In this document: positions 1 to 10,724 of the stretch, piece after piece
Layout of the letters: the number at the start of each line of letters is the position of its first letter
Position numbering within the stretch: position 1 is the stretch's first letter
DNA from: Morchella semilibera
Taxonomy: Eukaryota; Ascomycota; Pezizomycetes; Pezizales; Morchellaceae
Length of the DNA: 64,000 nucleotides
Assembly (NCBI GenBank): GCA_009192285.1
Contig: CM018603.1
Coordinates: 4,332,588 to 4,396,587 of the forward strand
Reading direction: 5' to 3'
Translations under genes and position numbers: made by a program
Notes under the pieces: model-generated
Databases searched by the model: none
What the model was told of the DNA's origin: nothing
What the model saw: the letters and a program-made list of their open reading frames with translations, nothing else

Positions 1-62
1 CGTCCCGCCTTGGTTGTGTACCTTGGAACTTTCAGTCCTCGCCCTTGCTTCGCTCCGTGATA
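1..62 (+). mobile_element. 3' end of an LTR (family C)
   Basis: The first 62 bases match the 3' end of the family C LTRs at 19,466-19,916 and 49,648-50,098: a CGCTTCGCTCCGTGATA-like end. The rest lies outside the window. Family C ends in GTGATA and not in CA; see the two complete copies. Confidence 0.7.
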
Positions 63-544
63 CAAATACTGTCCAACTAATCTAATTGTCCGCTTGTACT
101 TGCAATTCTCAGATATTTATATACTCATAGAACTCTAGCAGATAAGATGTGAATTGTCGATAACATGTCAATATGATTGACTCTTGATTTGCAAGTGTAT
201 TTCATTTAGGCTTCTTGGCAGCTAAAAGGTTTCTCAGCCTCCCTTATATGATATCATGTGCTGTAGCCCTATCTTTGATATTCTTAAACTTGCCATTTTT
301 ATAGTCCTTCGTAACATCTAGAAAACAGTTTTTGGCTTTCTCTGTTTGAGATTTGTATTTCCGCGCTATACTGAACTTGTTGATTGCAAGATTCAGTATT
401 TGCAGGGTGAAATATCTCTTTCTCTCTGGTTACGTAAACTGAGTTAATTTCACAGTCCTGATCACTTTCCTAATGTAATACGTTAAGGCAAAATCCTACT
501 GTCTAGGCATATCCCGAAGTGACTCTAAATAATGCTACTGCTAA

Positions 545-1755
545 ACAATAGTTCTGTAGCTTTTAAACAAGTAAAGTTGTAAAACGGATTCTAATCACTT
601 GAATTCTTAAAGCATGATGATTCCAACAAGACGAAGGCAAATCAGGCTTCTATTTATTCATAAGTGGCTCGAGGCAAAGACGCGCCTACTATCTAAAATC
701 ACGCAATAATTTCTTCTATAACATTCTATCCTCGCTACACCTTCCCAATTCGATACATCGGCGTTGTTTCCTAAAACAATTCATACTATTCGCAATCACC
801 TAATCTTTCAAGAATCAAGGCGCAATACAATAGAATGCTAGAAGTGCCAAGTACCCTACCTTGCCTCTACGCCTTTTCAGGGATAGTCCCCCAGATGCGA
901 TAGAACATGTAAGTCAACAAGCCCATGCCATTGCGTCGCACCCCTCATAGGTGACTGTAACGGAGTAACCTGATGCAAAGTAGGTGGTGGCAATGATGAT
1001 ACAGAAGGACTCAATAAGTACGGCCGGGACAACGAGGTCACTGACAAAGATAAAGTTACCCCAAGCGGGCACAGGCGGGGTGGCCGGTGAGAGAAGGTGG
1101 CCGGCGAGAGCAAAGGGAAAGGCAGAGGCAAAAGAGTACAGGGCGGGGGGGTAGGAACTGGATGAGTCTTGTTGGAGACGATGAGAGGTACCATAGATTT
1201 CCCCGTACCAAAAACAAATCACGAGGTCGAGGAGATCATTTAGAAATAGAAGAATAATCCTCTGTACCGAGATAATAGGAAGACAAGAGAGAGAGAAAAG
1301 AAAGAAAGAACCAAAGAAAAAGTCTTCCCACACTATTTGATACTCTCCTCCAACAGTCCGTAATCACTCATACCTTTGTAAATAGAAAGCCATAGAAATT
1401 TATTGCCACTACATATCGTATTCCTCCCCACCATCTCATCTAATTATATTACAAACCCATCACGCAACAGAATCTCATGGAACCTAATGACGACACCCTC
1501 ACCTCATCTCACCTCATCCTCAATTATCACATCTCCATCCATCACAACTGTGTTACAACCACCGAACCATTGGGACTGATGCCAAAAGGTCCGGACAATG
1601 GCGCAACTCCATTAGACTTAACTAAGACCTTTATCCATTACCTGATCGACTTTCGTCACAATTTATATCTCTAATTCCACACCCGTTACAATACTCGTAA
1701 TACAACACTCCTGATATCCTATAATACCTACTATAATGATACTTATTATCAAATT
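545..1755 (+). repeat. Decayed copy of the 61.9-62.46 kb locus, split by an LTR
   Basis: Bases 545-955 align along their length with 61,900-62,310, and 1,603-1,755 continues the match to 62,325-62,460. Both copies have the same orientation, and the family A LTR at 956-1,597 sits exactly in the break. On the minus strand the other copy carries a 162-codon ORF. Here the equivalent of its start codon (about 610) is AAT, and a stop follows three codons later, so this copy is a pseudogene. The TATA-like AATAAATA (about 650-660) is kept. Bases 63-545 hold no reading frame I recognise. Confidence 0.7.
956..1597 (-). mobile_element. Solo LTR, family A (copy A1)
   Basis: On the minus strand it runs from TGTCCGGACC to CGTTACA (TG...CA) and aligns with five other family A LTRs of about 632 bp. 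It contains the family's pyrimidine tract (TTCTTTCTTTC) and the segment matching TCGGTACATAGGAAT. No internal retrotransposon sequence adjoins it, so it is a solo LTR. Flanks GTGAC and ATGGC look like a decayed 5-bp target duplication; the uninterrupted site is at about 62,313. Confidence 0.85.
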
Positions 1756-1792
1756 AATAAGAGTCTAATAAATATCACCCAGGAGTTATCGT

Positions 1793-2310
1793 TTAGTTTA
1801 ATGATACAGCTTATACGAATGAGAGCATATTCCTTAAAGATATTGAAGTATATTTATTGCCGTTCCTAAATGTTCGACCCACGTTATTTGCAGTTGATGG
1901 ATGTACTTAGCGGTATACTTTTACAGTCATGAATTGTTTCCATCAAATAGATATACTTTCTTCCTTTATTCCTGCAGGCTATGCAAGTTTAGTACAAGCA
2001 TTGGATATTTCTATTAGTAAACCAATTAAAGAGCATATACGAGAGCTAACTGATGAAGCAATAATTGAGATTGAGGACCAGAAACGACTTTGGTCTAGTT
2101 TAGAATCAGGATTTGAAAGTAGGACCGTGAGTCAGCGGCGTGTACTTACTATCTGGACTGTTGAAATGCATGGTATCAATTCTGTATTGATGGAGGTATA
2201 GATATTATTAAAATTTTGTTTAAACATGTAGGCTTATCCCTACCTATAGAAAGTTGCGAAGATTGGGCGTTAAGAATAAAGAGTTTTGAAGAAATTCAGA
2301 TCGGGAATTA
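1793..2310 (+). pseudogene. Relic of a Fot1/pogo-like (DDE_1) transposase
   Basis: Broken frames match the C-terminal half of the transposase at 8,954-10,504. Recognisable pieces are TLFAVDGCT (second catalytic Asp), IPAGYASLVQALDISISKP (third catalytic Asp) and FKHVGLSLPIESCEDW. Several stops and frame changes separate them. No N-terminal half or terminal inverted repeats are seen nearby. Divergence from the 8.8-kb copy is clear at the protein level, so this is an older, related insertion. Confidence 0.8.
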
Positions 2311-3310
2311 GAGGCGAGTACCTGAAGTGCAGAGACCAGAAGGAAATGAATTTACAGATGTTGCAAAAGAAAATGATTATAACGAAGGGATAGAATTTGT
2401 AGCGTATGAGTAGGAATGAATACGGTTATGATGACATCAAATTCAATCTCTTAGTCTCCACCGATTACCATGTCTCAGTCCCACATGGAGATTCAGCTTA
2501 AACGGGCTTGCATAGCAGTCATAGCGAATCTATCAAGTACCTATGGTAAATAATCCATCTTTTCTGTTGATGGCTCCACATTCCTTACTTTATTTTATTG
2601 TGCAGCTTATTGCCAAACGTATTTGATTATTATAACTTATCAACTTCGACGTTTCTTAGTTACTCTAAATTCAATCTTATTTTTGTCAAGAGCTTTGGAA
2701 GGCTTCACTGAACTGTTGCGCTACAACTATTTCAAGCTTAATAGAGGTGCCTCTTAGCACTCTTCTCAGCCATGTCCCCCTTAGTAAATATACAGTTCAT
2801 CTTCTATTCCTTGCACCCGTGACATGCATTCATCCTATCCAACTTGTACTAATTCGCAGCAACCTTTATCTATTTATAGACATACATAGCGCGAGCAACT
2901 CTGTTGCTGTTAAAATCACTATACTGTATGGCATTAGTTATAGTCAAATAGAAGGATGCTAGGACAAGTAGCAATATTGTGAGCAATATAAGCAAATAGA
3001 AACCAAAAATAGATATCTATTTTTCTAACCTATTGAGTATTTCTTCGATATAACCTTCATTCCCGAAAACTTCCTAGTAGTTTTCTACCATATTGGCAAT
3101 TAAGACGGCGAGCGTATTAGTGTTTTTGTTGAATTCCGAGATATTGATAGTGAATGAAGGATCATGATACTGTAGGAGGACAATTCAGCTTTTGCGTTAG
3201 GTTTTTGTTTGTTTCCTATTTCGCGTCTATACATTTACCCAAAGCCTAGAGCCTGCTGGAGTCTCAATTGAGGAGTATGCTACTGAATTAGGGTTCTGGT
3301 GTACCAAATA
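2311..3310. other. No recognised feature
   Basis: AT-rich, short frames only; no family, RNA or terminal repeat recognised. Confidence 0.6.
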
Positions 3311-3447
3311 CATCAGCAAGACTTCATTTGTCTTCTGATATATCCTGAGTGTCAGGAGAGTCAAAAAATGCCCACGGGCTTCAGGAGACCCATAGGACAG
3401 GCGAGGAACTGTTGGGAAAATCCAGTAACAAGTTGAGTTTGCTGATG
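3311..3447 (-). mobile_element. 137-bp TA-type MITE (copy 1)
   Basis: Starts CATCAGCAAGACTTCATTTG and ends GAGTTTGCTGATG, flanked by TA on both sides. The copy at 20,144-20,280 has the same length, the same ends in reverse order and the same TA flanks. Inside are short inverted blocks related to CTCAGGAGAC. This is the form of a Tc1/mariner-type MITE. A lone end-like TTGCTGATG follows at about 3,525. Confidence 0.8.
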
Positions 3448-3449
3448 TA

Positions 3450-4528
3450 TCAAGCTTTGCCATTTGTGACTGTAGTCTTTTGAATCTCCTGAGACCCAAA
3501 TAATCACTTGAGACATGTGAAACCTTGCTGATGTTAGTTTTAAATACAAGGTTCCTGTATATAGTTATTTAACAGTTAGGGTTTGTCTTAAAACTAACTG
3601 AGCATGATTTTGCTATACACAAACGAGTGGCTAAAGAAAAGTAAAAACAATCAAATTTTTCATGACCAACATGTAGAATATAATCTGCCTTAATACTTTC
3701 TGGCAAGGAATTAACTAGAGGGGCAATCACCTTAAAAGTGGTTGCATCTCATTCCCACTAATTTGAAATTTTGAAAGCAGTATTTATAGTATAACAACTG
3801 CAACTAATCTTGTCTTTTATAATATGTCAGATATTCTTAATAGGGTAACAATCAGGTGGATTCCTAGGTTAATGAAAAAGTTATCCGGTAATTCCCGACT
3901 CACATACAGCTGCTGCAGTATACTTCGCACAGTATAGAAAAGCAACAACATGCATAGTTCAAATCTATTCTGATTTGGCTTTACTTGGTTAATATGTTGA
4001 AAAATATATGAAACATACTATAAATATAACTCCATACAACAATAGTTTATAATTTCTAGAATTTAGGTACCAAACAAAGTTACAGATACTCTCTTGCAGG
4101 TTTCCTTGTAACTCCTATATTTTAGTACAATGACCAATATTCAATACATATTCATTTGTTCAAATAACATTCTGAGAACCTACAATACTCCAATTATGGA
4201 TAACATTAGCCTAATCCAGACGTTTGACTTTTGCACAGAGTGAAAAAATTAGGTTAAAACAGGCAACCTATCGGTGATATACTTCATTAACAGATGCTTT
4301 TCTGAATGTATATTCGTTCGTTGATATAGATATCTTATTCCAGCTTTTTAGCACCTGTTCCGACAGTTGAATAGTTGCAGCACTATAATAAGTAAGAGAG
4401 TTATGTTAAATGAGAGAGGGATGAGATAGGGTGAGGCTATCGTTATTAGATTCTATGAAATTCGATGGTGTGATAGATATGGAATGTAAATGGGAAGAAT
4501 GTTAGGAAGGAAGACGGAATATAGTAGT
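3450..4528. other. No recognised feature
   Basis: AT-rich, short frames only, nothing recognised on either strand. Confidence 0.6.
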
Positions 4529-4854
4529 TGTAAAGGGATATTTCGGAAGTCACTAAAATATAGTTAGTGCTAAGTTATAGATATGTAGCCTTTAAATTTG
4601 TAATATTGTAGACTATATTCCCTTCGCTTGAGAGGATAATGATTCTCCTAATACGATATGAATAGTACCAACTGTTAATAGATAAAGAACCCCCCTTAAT
4701 CCTGTTAACTACAAAAGCAAATCATCTGCAATGCCTTTGATACTGCTCCCACTTCCTACGAAGTGTTGAATACAAGCTTCCATCAATGAGATATGGTTAT
4801 GATTGTCAAGTTATTACCTAATACCACTGCTATCCGGATCTCAAGGTGGCGTCA
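4529..4854 (-). mobile_element. LTR-like repeat, family E (copy 1)
   Basis: The reverse complement aligns with 18,720-19,056. Shared blocks include GTTAACAGG, a run of G followed by TTCTTTAT or TTTTTTAT, CATCCTCTCAAGCGAA and CTACAATATTACAA, and both end TTTACA. Length about 330 bp. Ends (TGACG...TTTACA) are inferred from where the alignment stops; no target duplication seen. The family D element starts 5 bp further on. Confidence 0.6.
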
Positions 4855-4858
4855 GGGG

Positions 4859-5345
4859 TGTAGCTTTGTTCCGCAGGGTGCGGGGTAGTAGCAGCGATAC
4901 TTTCCAAGAGGGGGGAGTATGAACGAGAAGTATAGAAGATAGCAATAGTCACTAGTGGGAAATTTTCATGGATAGGTTGCGATCAGAGGACTGGAAGGAT
5001 TGGCAGGGCTGGGATTATTGTGCGCTAGGAGGAGGATATGAGTCAGAATAGTTCTATGGGTTTCTGTTACGCAAAGAAGTGAGTCATAGTCGGGGTTACG
5101 CGAGGGTATGAGTCAGGCTTGGCGATGGAGTGTCGGGTATATAAGGAAGGGCAGCGTGCCTGCTCCTGTACTTTCTTTCCTTTCCTTTCTTCTCTACGCA
5201 ACGTCTTCTGTAACTAGTATTCAAAATACTTTATAGTCCCTAATTCTTTAGTGACTATCGCTGCCCATTTAATTCTTCACTTATACTTCCCTCGTACTTG
5301 GGTCGTATCGCTGCAACAACTCGTGCCCTGTGGAACAAAGCTACA
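4859..5345 (+). mobile_element. Solo LTR-like element, family D (copy 1)
   Basis: Begins TGTAGCTTTGTTCCGCAGGG and ends with its near-perfect inverse, CCCTGTGGAACAAAGCTACA, so it has 20-bp inverted ends with one mismatch. Inside are a TATA box (GGGTATATAAGG, about 5,135) and a pyrimidine tract CTTTCTTTCCTTTCC (about 5,170), the layout of the promoter region of this genome's LTRs. Ends that long are unusual for an LTR, so a TIR element is an alternative. No clear target duplication. Confidence 0.65.
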
Positions 5346-5349
5346 CCGC

Positions 5350-5697
5350 CACCCCCTCCTTGAGAGAAATAGAGACTATAATGTATTGTAGATAGATACA
5401 GAAGACATTGCGTAAAGAGAAAAGGGAAAGAAAAAAGATACCAGAGTAGACACTATTGCCTCCCTTATATACCCGCCATTCCAGAGCCAAGCCTGACTCA
5501 TACCCTCATGTAACCTCAACCATGAGTGATACCTTCGTATAACAGAAACCCATAGAATTTATTCTGACTCATCTCAGCCTCATAGGGTATAGTAATCCCA
5601 ACCTTACCAATCGTTCCAAACCTCTGAACCTAGCATATCCATGAAACTGAGCATACATTAATCTACCTTCGCATCGTCCCAACGGGACAATATCACT
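5350..5697 (-). mobile_element. Truncated family D LTR-like element (copy 2)
   Basis: The reverse complement matches the body of 4,859-5,345: GAGTCAGGCTTGGC, GGGTATATAAGG, a pyrimidine tract, then ACGCAATGTCTTCTGTA. It stops before the family's 3' end, where it meets copy 1 head to head. It is more diverged than copy 1. Confidence 0.65.
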
Positions 5698-5699
5698 GC

Positions 5700-8600
5700 A
5701 TGCCCAGTACCCCACTTTCTAGAAATCCTGTAACAGCATCAACTTTATCTATTCTTTGTATAGTCTTAATTACTCCGTCACCGTTGTTCTGTACTTCGTG
5801 TCCCCAGATTTTGATTGAATCCTGAATACAGATACCGACTGCTTAATTACTTTATACCAGAGCCTTGTACATGTTGGAGAATTCCCTCTGATGGTTGCTT
5901 CCTATGTCTGTGCACTCCCTACAAACAAAAAATTTATGTCTCAAACTCACAGATCGGGAAATTTGATATTTTTGCATGAGGAAGAATTTGTGGGAATTGA
6001 CAACCAACCTGAGTATTGCAATGATTCCCCTCAACTGCGACTCGTGTTCACAAGCGCCCCCCTTAACCTTCCCGCATACGCGCTATAAAATGCAACTTAG
6101 ATGGCTATGTGACCATCCGCTTGAAACGAACTGCTGCAGCACTTGCGCCCGCTCCGGATAGGTAAAAGCATACCAGAGCGCAGACAGGCCCTCGGTTAAA
6201 CAAACCTTTTTCCGTTTCTCTATAGGGAGGGGGGTGGTTAGTAGTGTCAGGATTGTCTGACGATAGCTGACATGGACCGTGCTGTGCAAACGCCCAGCTT
6301 GGGTTGCCACCTACCCCCACCGTGCCCCGCCAGCTGGGGTGTGTCATCGGGGGGGTATCATACTGCGGTACGGGAATTAGAACTAGAAAATGCGAGGGGT
6401 CATTTGTGCGGAACAGCGCCTCTTTGCCATATTGTTGGCTAACAATGGCCCGGTCGGCTGTTGGTCCAGTAGTAGGGGGGATTAACCTGCTCAGATTTGA
6501 TAGGAAGTGGCGCTAACCGCCTCTGTGTCTAAATATTAAGCTCTTGGCGGTGGGCTCTTGGTGTCGTGCTTAGTTAACCACCTTCTCATTAATCCCCGTC
6601 ACCGCACCAACCAAACCAGATCGAGACGTCGCACCCTCAGATTTTCTGACACATAGGGTACTGTAGCACTATATAAATTCCAATTCCTACACCCGAGTAC
6701 AATCCCACCGGGTAGTGACGGACACTATGTGTGACGGACAGGAGCTTTTTGGCAAATACCAACAGGCGAACTAGTGCTGGCGGTCTCTCGTCAATGATAT
6801 CCATGAACAACGGTAGTCCCAGAGCCTTCGTAGACACCTACATACGAATTTTCCCGCGATCTGGACACCCCTGCTTCCACGCATAGCTGGGTATGTCACA
6901 GCATACAAACGCCGATATCTCTGAGACACCAACACTGACTCAACACCCCTGACGGGTTTCTGGAAACATCTACCGAGTCACCGTGACGTCAATGCACTAC
7001 GGCTTGTAGCCCCACCGAACCTACCGCCTCTCGCGCCCTGGCAGACTCTTACCATCTTTTGGACCACAATCGGGCCATATATACCACCCAACCCGCTTTG
7101 CACTCCCTCCGCAGGCCAGCACTCTCCTACTTCCTCTTCCCGTGCGGGATGCATTTAGTGGCCCAGGCCAAAATGCTGTCTTTACCACTGTGAACTCGGT
7201 TTCTTTTGTTAAGCTTTGGCTCTTACCAAATGCCCCGTTATTTTCTCTTCCCTCAGGGTCCACCTGATCCTAACTCAATGGTTCGGTACCCTCCACTCGA
7301 CCTGTTTCCGTGGTCGTACCTCGTAGTAACCACGGATGGGACGGGACCGGTGCCCGTGTCCCCCTCCCCCCTATATGCCCCGCGGAGCAATACTCGCGAC
7401 ACCCCACCCTGCCCGGTGGAGCACCTTCCACCACGCCGACGCCCCCCCAAGTCTGGCACTCAGAAGCTGTTCACCCCGCGCCGAAGCAGCGCGGGCGGAC
7501 ACACATTCGGGCGTCAATGAATTCGCCTCACGTTCTTCTTCCGGCCGCCGAACGAGCGCCCCCGGTCCAACTGGGCGCGCATCTGATCCGTGAGCCCGCT
7601 TCCCTGGTCTGGCCGAACCAGGCAGGTCCCCGCAGGGGGACTAGGCGGCCGCTATACCCTGCGCTGGTCACACGCTGCCGTCATCGGAGAGACTGCAGTG
7701 GGCGCTTTCACCCGTGGCGGGATAGGATAGGATGGTGGTTCCTGTGTTTGTGGGTTTGTTGGTATGTTTGATGGAGGTTACTCCGGTGGCGGGGATTGGA
7801 GGGGTCGTGTTGCTGCTTTGCCAGGAACAGGATGTGGATCTTGGGTCGCGTCTGGTTGGCGTGTGTTGTTCAGGTGTTTTGTACTTGTTTATTGTCGTGA
7901 GTCGGATGGTCCTGTTTATTACCATAAGAAAAAAAAGGGAAAAAGGATTATTGAGACGATCACTAGGACAAAAGAGTAGTAAGAGAAAGGCTTGGAGATA
8001 CGCTACAGACTGGTGGGGTGTAGGGCGGTGTGCGCTCATGTAGGTAGATAAAGTTAGTTAGTGATAAGTAAGTATTACGTTATTTTGAACCTACTGAATA
8101 TTATCCGTATGACTTCCAGCCACATGATAGCGACAGAATTAGAGTAGGGTGACCGTGTTTCTGTAGAGCCTACTGAACGTGAGGGTTGTAGTTGTGGCCG
8201 GCTCGGGTTCGATTCATATTTAACAACAATAGACCATCCCGCAAGACCGAGTGGACCCGTATGGAGTATTTGCAAAGGGATGCGGGCTGGCAGTACAAAC
8301 TGGTCGTCGCCTATAGATGATGAGATAGTTGATATAGTGAGTGTGATAACTGGTATGGCCAAACAGATAGTAAACCAATACAAACCACAGAGCAAAACAG
8401 TACAGGCGATTGCAAATGGGTTCCGCCCCCTGGGAATGTTGCTTACTAAGGTTGGCGCCAAGACCACTAAACTACCTCACCTACCCATAGCACCCCGCCC
8501 CACCGCCCGTGGCACAGCAAGTACAAGACCGAACCCCCCTTCCAACACCACATGTAGTGGTCACCCCTAGAGCGCGCAAAAAAAGGACAGGAGGGGAACG

Positions 8601-8766
8601 GATAGGTAAATATCATCAAAACCAAGCGCGGCAGAGTATTCTCCATGCAGGTTGTCGATTACCGGTAGTGCTGGTATTCCAAACGCGAGAGCTGAGAACT
8701 CACCGGCTGCGCCACCCATATGAGCCCCTGATCTTCTATGGTACGGCGCGTCTTAAAGGTGACATA
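5700..8766. other. Unassigned tract, GC-richer from about 6.1 to 8.7 kb
   Basis: Noticeably richer in G+C than its AT-rich neighbours, especially 7,000-7,750, which keeps frames open on both strands. A 96-codon frame at 8,280-8,570 (plus) begins MRAGSTNWSS and is moderately amphipathic, but I know no family for it. No splice pattern joins these frames convincingly. It could be a decayed gene, an older element or a different isochore. Confidence 0.4.
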
Positions 8767-8816
8767 CCGCAAAATCTAAGTTCGTTCGGACGGTTGCCAA
8801 GGGTTGTGGCTTGCAG
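8767..8816 (+). repeat. Left TIR of the Fot1/pogo-like element
   Basis: Inverse copy of 10,673-10,722; two differences in 50 bp, both just inside the first 12 bases. Confidence 0.92.
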
Positions 8817-8953
8817 AATAGAGGCCAGAACCAGTAGTGATTCAGTCTATCAGGCAGGAAGCACAACGTACTCAGCTGAGAGAAAGGGGGCTAGCGGGGT
8901 AGAGAGGTGTTGAAGTTGTTGACATTCACGGTCTTGCACCAGTAGGATTGACA

Positions 8954-10504
8954 ATGGCAGCCACTCCTCCAAAAGATAGACTCCGCACAGTTGCGACCAG
9001 AGTTTCCACCCGGGAAAGAAACAAACCAGGTCCCAAACTCAAACCAATTTGAGACCGTTTCTTGACGACAGTTAAATCTGTTCAGCGAGTTGAGAGAACC
9101 TACAGCCGTGAGACAAAAATCAAAGTACTGAAGTTTTATTTGCTTTATAAGATTCCAGTAGCAGGAGGCAGGAGTAATCAGTCCCGGACACCTACTTCGT
9201 CAGAAACTTCGAACACATTCCTTATCCCAGAAAGCACTATCCACCATTGGGTTAAAAAAGAAGATCAGATCGTTAAGCAGGCTTGTGGGAGTTTTGCGGG
9301 TTCACCTGTTTCCTTTATTTGTATGTGGCCTGAAATGGAAGAGAGACTTTATTCTTTGTTTTCATCCCGAAGGGCAGAAGGAAAGCTAGTCAGGAGAGGA
9401 TGGTTTAGGTGTCAGGCAAAAAAATTATTCTTGGATTGCTATCCACAAACTCAACCTAGTGTTTTTGTTTTTTCGGTAGGATGGTTTAACAGATTCCTTG
9501 GTCGACATTATATCAGCCTATGGTTTACAACAAATAAAGCCCAAAGAGTTCCTGAAGACTATCGAAGATTGATAATCAACTGGCTACAATTCAACAGACG
9601 GATGGCACAACCACAGAATTTCTGGGAAACTATGGGTTTAATTGTGGATGTTGGACGATCTTTACCCTCGAATATCGCTAATCTTGACGAAACACCAATC
9701 CCTTTTGAGTTTTTGGACGGAAGAACCTATGATACAAAAGGACTTAGTACTATTTGGGCCAAATCTGCAAAGAGTGGTTGGGATAAAAGACAAGCATCAT
9801 TAGTCCTGATGATGTTTGCCGATGGAATTCCACGTGTTAAGCCAAAAATTATTTTTCATAGAGCGACCGGTGAACAAATATTGAAAAAGGAACAGCACCT
9901 CTACGATACACGAGTTACGTTAGAATTCAACAAAACCGCTTACAATAATGAGAAACTCTTCATAAAACAAATAGAAGAAGAGATTGCACCAGCTTTTGGA
10001 TCTGGTAGTAGACCTTCTCTTTTTGCCATTGATGCAGCAGCTTTTCACCGAAGCAAAAATGTTCTTGCATCCCTCCATAAATACGGAATTACACCTTCAA
10101 TGATACCAGGTGGCTGTACCGGGTTGGTACAGCCTCTTGATATTTCTATTAATTCACCTTTCAAAGAACTACTTTGTGAATGTGTTGAAGAGTATATAGA
10201 AAATGAAGAGGATACTAAAGGGAAGACTATCTGGTGTGTAGGAGATAGACGGGTCATGATTACCACTTGTGTAGGCCGTGTTTGGGAGAAATTCTGTATA
10301 GAGAAAAGAAGTATAATACAGGAGTCATTTCGTCATGTAGGATTATCTCTACCTGTTGATGGAAGCCGGGATTATGAAATGAAGATTAAAGGCTTGACTC
10401 CGGAGGAACTGGTTGTGAGAGACTGGCGCGCATCATACTCTGTGGAGGAATATGGTGTAATTGGAGAAGTTGATGACAATTTCTTAGCTGTAGAATATCA
10501 TTAA
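8954..10504 (+). pseudogene. Fot1/pogo-like transposase, one nonsense codon
   Basis: Encodes the enzyme that cuts and rejoins the element's ends. The frame can start at ATG 8,954 (MAATPPKDRLRTVATR...), is interrupted by TGA at 9,050-9,052, then stays open to TAA at 10,502-10,504, about 516 codons in all. The stop fits a CGA-to-TGA change. The open part alone has no ATG before the CENP-B-like HTH region (YLLYKIPV, STIHHWVKKED, about 9,130-9,270), so a shortened product would lose DNA binding. The catalytic triad is intact: NLDETPI (Asp at 9,686), LFAIDAAAFHRS (Asp at 10,031) and VQPLDISIN (Asp at 10,139), with 35 residues between the last two (DD35D). The catalytic core is therefore preserved and only the N-terminal stop inactivates it, unless it is read through or spliced out. 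Confidence 0.88.
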
Positions 10505-10510
10505 TTATAA

Positions 10511-10620
10511 ACCCGTGAACTCTACCTCACTTATGGACTCGATCTCAACCTCACCCGTGAACTCAACCTCACCCGTGAACTCAACCTCACTCTCGGATTC
10601 AACTTCTCCCGTGCACCCAA
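10511..10620 (+). repeat. Short degenerate tandem repeat after the transposase
   Basis: About five imperfect copies of an 18-bp unit, CTCACCCGTGAACTCAAC, between the transposase stop and the right TIR. In one frame it reads as repeats rich in NSTSPV. A second small protein is not supported. Confidence 0.6.
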
Positions 10621-10672
10621 CCGCACCCCTCACCATATCAAGAAAAGCAAAGCTCAGTCCGATCCGTATTTC

Positions 10673-10722
10673 CTGCAAGCCACAACCCTTGGCAACCGTC
10701 CGAACGAAGTGAGATTTTGCGG
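10673..10722 (-). repeat. Right TIR of the Fot1/pogo-like element
   Basis: Ends in AGATTTTGCGG followed by TA; pairs with 8,767-8,816. Confidence 0.92.
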
Positions 10723-10724
10723 TA

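Larger units (their letters stand above)
8767..10722 (+). mobile_element. Complete Fot1/pogo-like (Tc1/mariner) transposon
   Basis: Flanked by TA on each side (8,765-8,766 and 10,723-10,724). The 50-bp ends at 8,767-8,816 and 10,673-10,722 are inverse copies with two mismatches, beginning CCGCAAAATCT. Between them lies one transposase reading frame with a single stop codon. At 1,956 bp with a TA duplication and a DD35D transposase it fits the fungal Fot1/pogo group. The well-matched ends suggest a fairly recent insertion. Confidence 0.92.

Noticed and set aside
7206-7771. Candidate genes in the GC-rich tract
   Set aside because: Frames overlap on both strands, are Pro/Arg-rich as expected from GC-rich DNA, and show no domain or splice support.
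9062-10504. Transposase starting at the TTG at 9,062
   Set aside because: TTG is just the first non-ATG codon after a stop. The same frame continues upstream of TGA 9,050 to an ATG at 8,954, right after the TIR.
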